Below are positions 62,241 to 64,000 of a stretch of 64,000 nt of DNA, in pieces. Position numbers and translations under genes: made by a program. Where the stretch lies: assembly GCF_000152725.1 (NCBI RefSeq), contig NZ_AAMO01000015.1, forward strand, positions 22,895 to 86,894, written 5' to 3'. The notes beneath the pieces are model-generated. The model was not told where the DNA came from. It made no database searches and saw only the letters and a program-made list of their open reading frames with translations. Each line of letters starts with the position of its first letter. The first letter of the stretch is position 1. Origin of the DNA: Pseudooceanicola batsensis HTCC2597. Lineage in GTDB: Bacteria > Pseudomonadota > Alphaproteobacteria > Rhodobacterales > Rhodobacteraceae.

Positions 62241-62263
62241 CCGGTCGGTTCTCCACCGACCGG
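62241..62263 (+). terminator. Hairpin after DUF736 copy 2
   Basis: Perfect 8-bp stem CCGGTCGG / CCGACCGG with a 7-base loop, ten bases after the stop. There is no T run, so termination strength is doubtful. Confidence 0.45.
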
Positions 62264-62272
62264 CCCATCAAG

Positions 62273-62304
62273 ACTCCAATCTTGAACGCGTTCAAGATTG
62301 GAGT
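62273..62304. promoter_or_regulatory. 32-bp perfect palindrome upstream of parA
   Basis: A perfect palindrome of 32 bases centred on CGCG (core TTGAACGCGTTCAA), followed by TTTTAG. It can act as a terminator for the DUF736 gene. Its symmetry and place 137 bases before parA also fit a parS site or a ParA/ParB operator. Confidence 0.6.
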
Positions 62305-62440
62305 TTTAGGGGTGGTGGAGCTTCTAAATAAGCGCCTGAAACTCATAGGCGCGTGGTATCTTTATTTTTCCTCCAAAACCGTGCTACCATAGAAGCAGAA
62401 TCGAGTCGAACTCGGACCCAACCGAAGTCAGGGCTTAGGA

Positions 62441-63796
62441 ATGAGCGGTAGTCTAGAACAGTTTTTGACGGACCTGTCACGTGGGCTTGAGCGCACGATG
62501 GTGGCAGTGAACAAGGAACTCACCTTGCGTCAGCGCATCAAGCGCACGTGGTCAATGCGCCAGTGCGCAAGGTTTATGAACGTCAGTATTCAGTATCTAA
62601 CCAAGTTCGCCAATTCGAGCGACGACTTTCCCGCGGGCGAATATGTTGGAAGAGAGCGTGTTTTCACGCTTTCCGAATTGATGCACATGCGGGCCCTTCT
62701 GGCGGCCTCGGCAAAGCGGCCCTACGACTACCTAGCCTGGCGCAAACCCGACGCCCCCTTACCCGTCATCTCGTTTGCCAGCCAGAAAGGGGGCACGGCT
62801 AAGAGCCTGAGCGCCGCGCATTTTGCGCAGTATCTCAGCTTGCATTACGGCATGCGCGTTGGTGTCATGGATGCAGACCCGCAAAGCACGATAACGCTCT
62901 ACTTTGTCGGGGGTGAAGGTCTTCCCCAGATGCCCGACGAAAACACCGCCTCCATGGTGGACTTTGCCGGCCTCTTCCAGTCGGAAGATGCGCCATACAC
63001 TGATCACGATGCGCAGACGCTCGACAGCTTCTTTCTAAAGACCTCCTGGCCGGGGCTGCGTCTGCTGCCGGCACATGGCGAAACGTCTGAGGGAGAGATC
63101 CAGATTGCGCGCCTTGTGCGAGAGGCCCCCGCCGGAAAGAGCTTCTATCGCTACCTGCGCGATGCCCTTGATCGCTGGAAAGCGGGCCACCCGCCAAAAA
63201 CGCTGCCCAACGAATTGGTAGTCGAGGGCAAGGTCGATCAGCAGCGACTGAACGCTGCGCTGACCGAGACCCTCGATGTCATCATCATCGACTATCAGCC
63301 TGCGTTGACACTTTTCCAGCTGAATAACGTGATTGCGTCGACTTCGCTGGTCATCCCGCAAACCATGAAGGGGTTTGACATCGCAACGCTGTCGACCTTT
63401 GTGACCGGCCTGCTGGGGATGCTTCAGCATATTCTGGCCCATGAACGGATCGAAATAGGAACTGGTGCCAACATGCTGTTGCCGACGATCGTCCAACGAT
63501 CCAATGCGCAGGATCTAAACCACATCGGAAACCTGCTGGAACACTGCCCCACGGAAATTCTGCCGGTGTTTTATCTGCGTTCCGACGCAATCTCGAATGC
63601 GTCGGACGTCTATCAATCCGTATACGAATATGAGCCGGACACGCCGGGAAAACGCAAGGGGATCAACCGGTTCATCACGAATGCCGATGCGGTTAACGAC
63701 GCCATAGTATCGCGACTCTGGCCGGGCTTCGAACGCGGTTATGCCAATACATGGATGGACGAGTTCTATGAAGATGACGGCGAGGGTGAAGCATGA
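62441..63796 (+). CDS. parA: ParA-family plasmid partition ATPase
   Basis: A 451-residue partition protein. Residues 30-85 form an N-terminal MerR/SopA-like helix-turn-helix (SMRQCARFMNVSIQYLTKF), which in this family binds the promoter of its own operon. The deviant Walker A is SQKGGTAKS (114-122), followed by VGVMDADPQST and VIIIDYQPAL. It would segregate the plasmid with ParB and repress the par operon. It ends in an ATGA overlap with parB. I cannot tell the replicon type because the replication gene is outside the window. Confidence 0.9.
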   Translation: MSGSLEQFLTDLSRGLERTMVAVNKELTLRQRIKRTWSMRQCARFMNVSIQYLTKFANSSDDFPAGEYVGRERVFTLSELMHMRALLAASAKRPYDYLAWRKPDAPLPVISFASQKGGTAKSLSAAHFAQYLSLHYGMRVGVMDADPQSTITLYFVGGEGLPQMPDENTASMVDFAGLFQSEDAPYTDHDAQTLDSFFLKTSWPGLRLLPAHGETSEGEIQIARLVREAPAGKSFYRYLRDALDRWKAGHPPKTLPNELVVEGKVDQQRLNAALTETLDVIIIDYQPALTLFQLNNVIASTSLVIPQTMKGFDIATLSTFVTGLLGMLQHILAHERIEIGTGANMLLPTIVQRSNAQDLNHIGNLLEHCPTEILPVFYLRSDAISNASDVYQSVYEYEPDTPGKRKGINRFITNADAVNDAIVSRLWPGFERGYANTWMDEFYEDDGEGEA

Positions 63797-64000
63797 AACG
63801 CAGTATTCCAAGGTCGCTGGTCAGCAAGGCTACTAGTCCCGACACATCCAAGGAGCGCACGCCCGGTCCCGAAGGCCGGGCAGAAACGGGCGACGCTGTT
63901 TCTACTCCTTTCAAGGGGGCCGGCAGTGCTTGGAAATCTGGGCGCTTGCGCAATCGCAAGCCGCTGTGGAGCGAAGCAGAGCTGAGCTTTGTTCGGATAT
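63793..64000 (+). CDS. parB: ParB partition protein, N-terminal part (runs off the window)
   Basis: The first 69 codons, starting MKRSIPRSLVSKATSP, overlap parA by four bases. The visible part is the basic, probably disordered N-terminus that comes before the ParB domain; the ParB motifs themselves are not in the window. The assignment rests on position and coupling. Confidence 0.65.
   Translation, partial: MKRSIPRSLVSKATSPDTSKERTPGPEGRAETGDAVSTPFKGAGSAWKSGRLRNRKPLWSEAELSFVRI

Noticed and set aside
1..64000. CRISPR array, tRNA or rRNA genes
   Set aside because: No regularly spaced repeats and no cloverleaf or rRNA-like stretch were noticed on either strand; a tRNAscan or Infernal run would be needed to be certain.

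Overview
The window reads as part of a large, GC-rich, self-transmissible plasmid from an alphaproteobacterium, most likely a member of the Rhodobacteraceae. The evidence is an Agrobacterium-type VirD2/VirD4/VirB transfer system, the DUF736, DUF3768, DUF2493, strawberry-notch and Toprim set of genes usual on plasmids of that family, and a ParA-ParB pair entering the right edge. The family assignment is an inference from gene content; no rRNA or tRNA gene was seen.

Layout. (1) 1-2763, minus strand: a three-gene TIR module. It has an MTH538/ThsB-like TIR protein, a PfkB-type kinase with an extra C-terminal domain coupled to it by a GTGA overlap, and a TIR domain fused to a tRNA-guanine-transglycosylase-like domain. 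The last gene starts with TTG and runs off the left edge. (2) 3288-9312: a DUF736 gene, a small hypothetical gene, a probable oriT, then the relaxase accessory protein, VirD2-type relaxase and VirD4 coupling protein. (3) 9438-12975: an AT-rich TIR/SEFIR-ATPase gene and a decayed IS3-family element, inserted between virD4 and virB11. (4) 12991-24369, minus strand: a complete VirB1-VirB11 operon. It includes a VirB5-like protein that appears to carry a lytic transglycosylase domain inside it. (5) 24502-25561: a secreted protein, a small protein and an XRE regulator. (6) 25833-29285: an IS30-family element next to an ISNCY (IS1202-like) element with a passenger gene. (7) 29357-47658: a catabolic island broken by IS110 and IS5 remnants. 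(8) 47808-61337: a plasmid housekeeping module (ParB-like protein, several small DUF proteins, strawberry-notch helicase/methyltransferase, Toprim primase, DUF2493 protein), then a solitary antitoxin-like gene and a DUF4143 ATPase. (9) 61893-64000: a second DUF736 gene, a 32-bp perfect palindrome, parA and the start of parB.

The island encodes a full predicted route from a cyclic C6 alcohol to central metabolism. An SDR alcohol dehydrogenase, a Baeyer-Villiger monooxygenase and an HGGG esterase would take cyclohexanol through cyclohexanone and caprolactone to 6-hydroxyhexanoate. An iron-type alcohol dehydrogenase and an aldehyde dehydrogenase would give adipate. A family III CoA-transferase, an acyl-CoA dehydrogenase with its own ETF, a hydratase/3-hydroxyacyl-CoA dehydrogenase fusion and a PcaF-type thiolase would finish at succinyl-CoA and acetyl-CoA. 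An IclR regulator (with a perfect operator-like inverted repeat in the divergent promoter) and an AraC regulator are the likely controls.

The strongest candidates for something undescribed are the left-edge TIR / PfkB / TIR-TGT operon, the VirB5-transglycosylase domain insertion, and a leader element in three copies whose first hairpin shows compensatory base changes.
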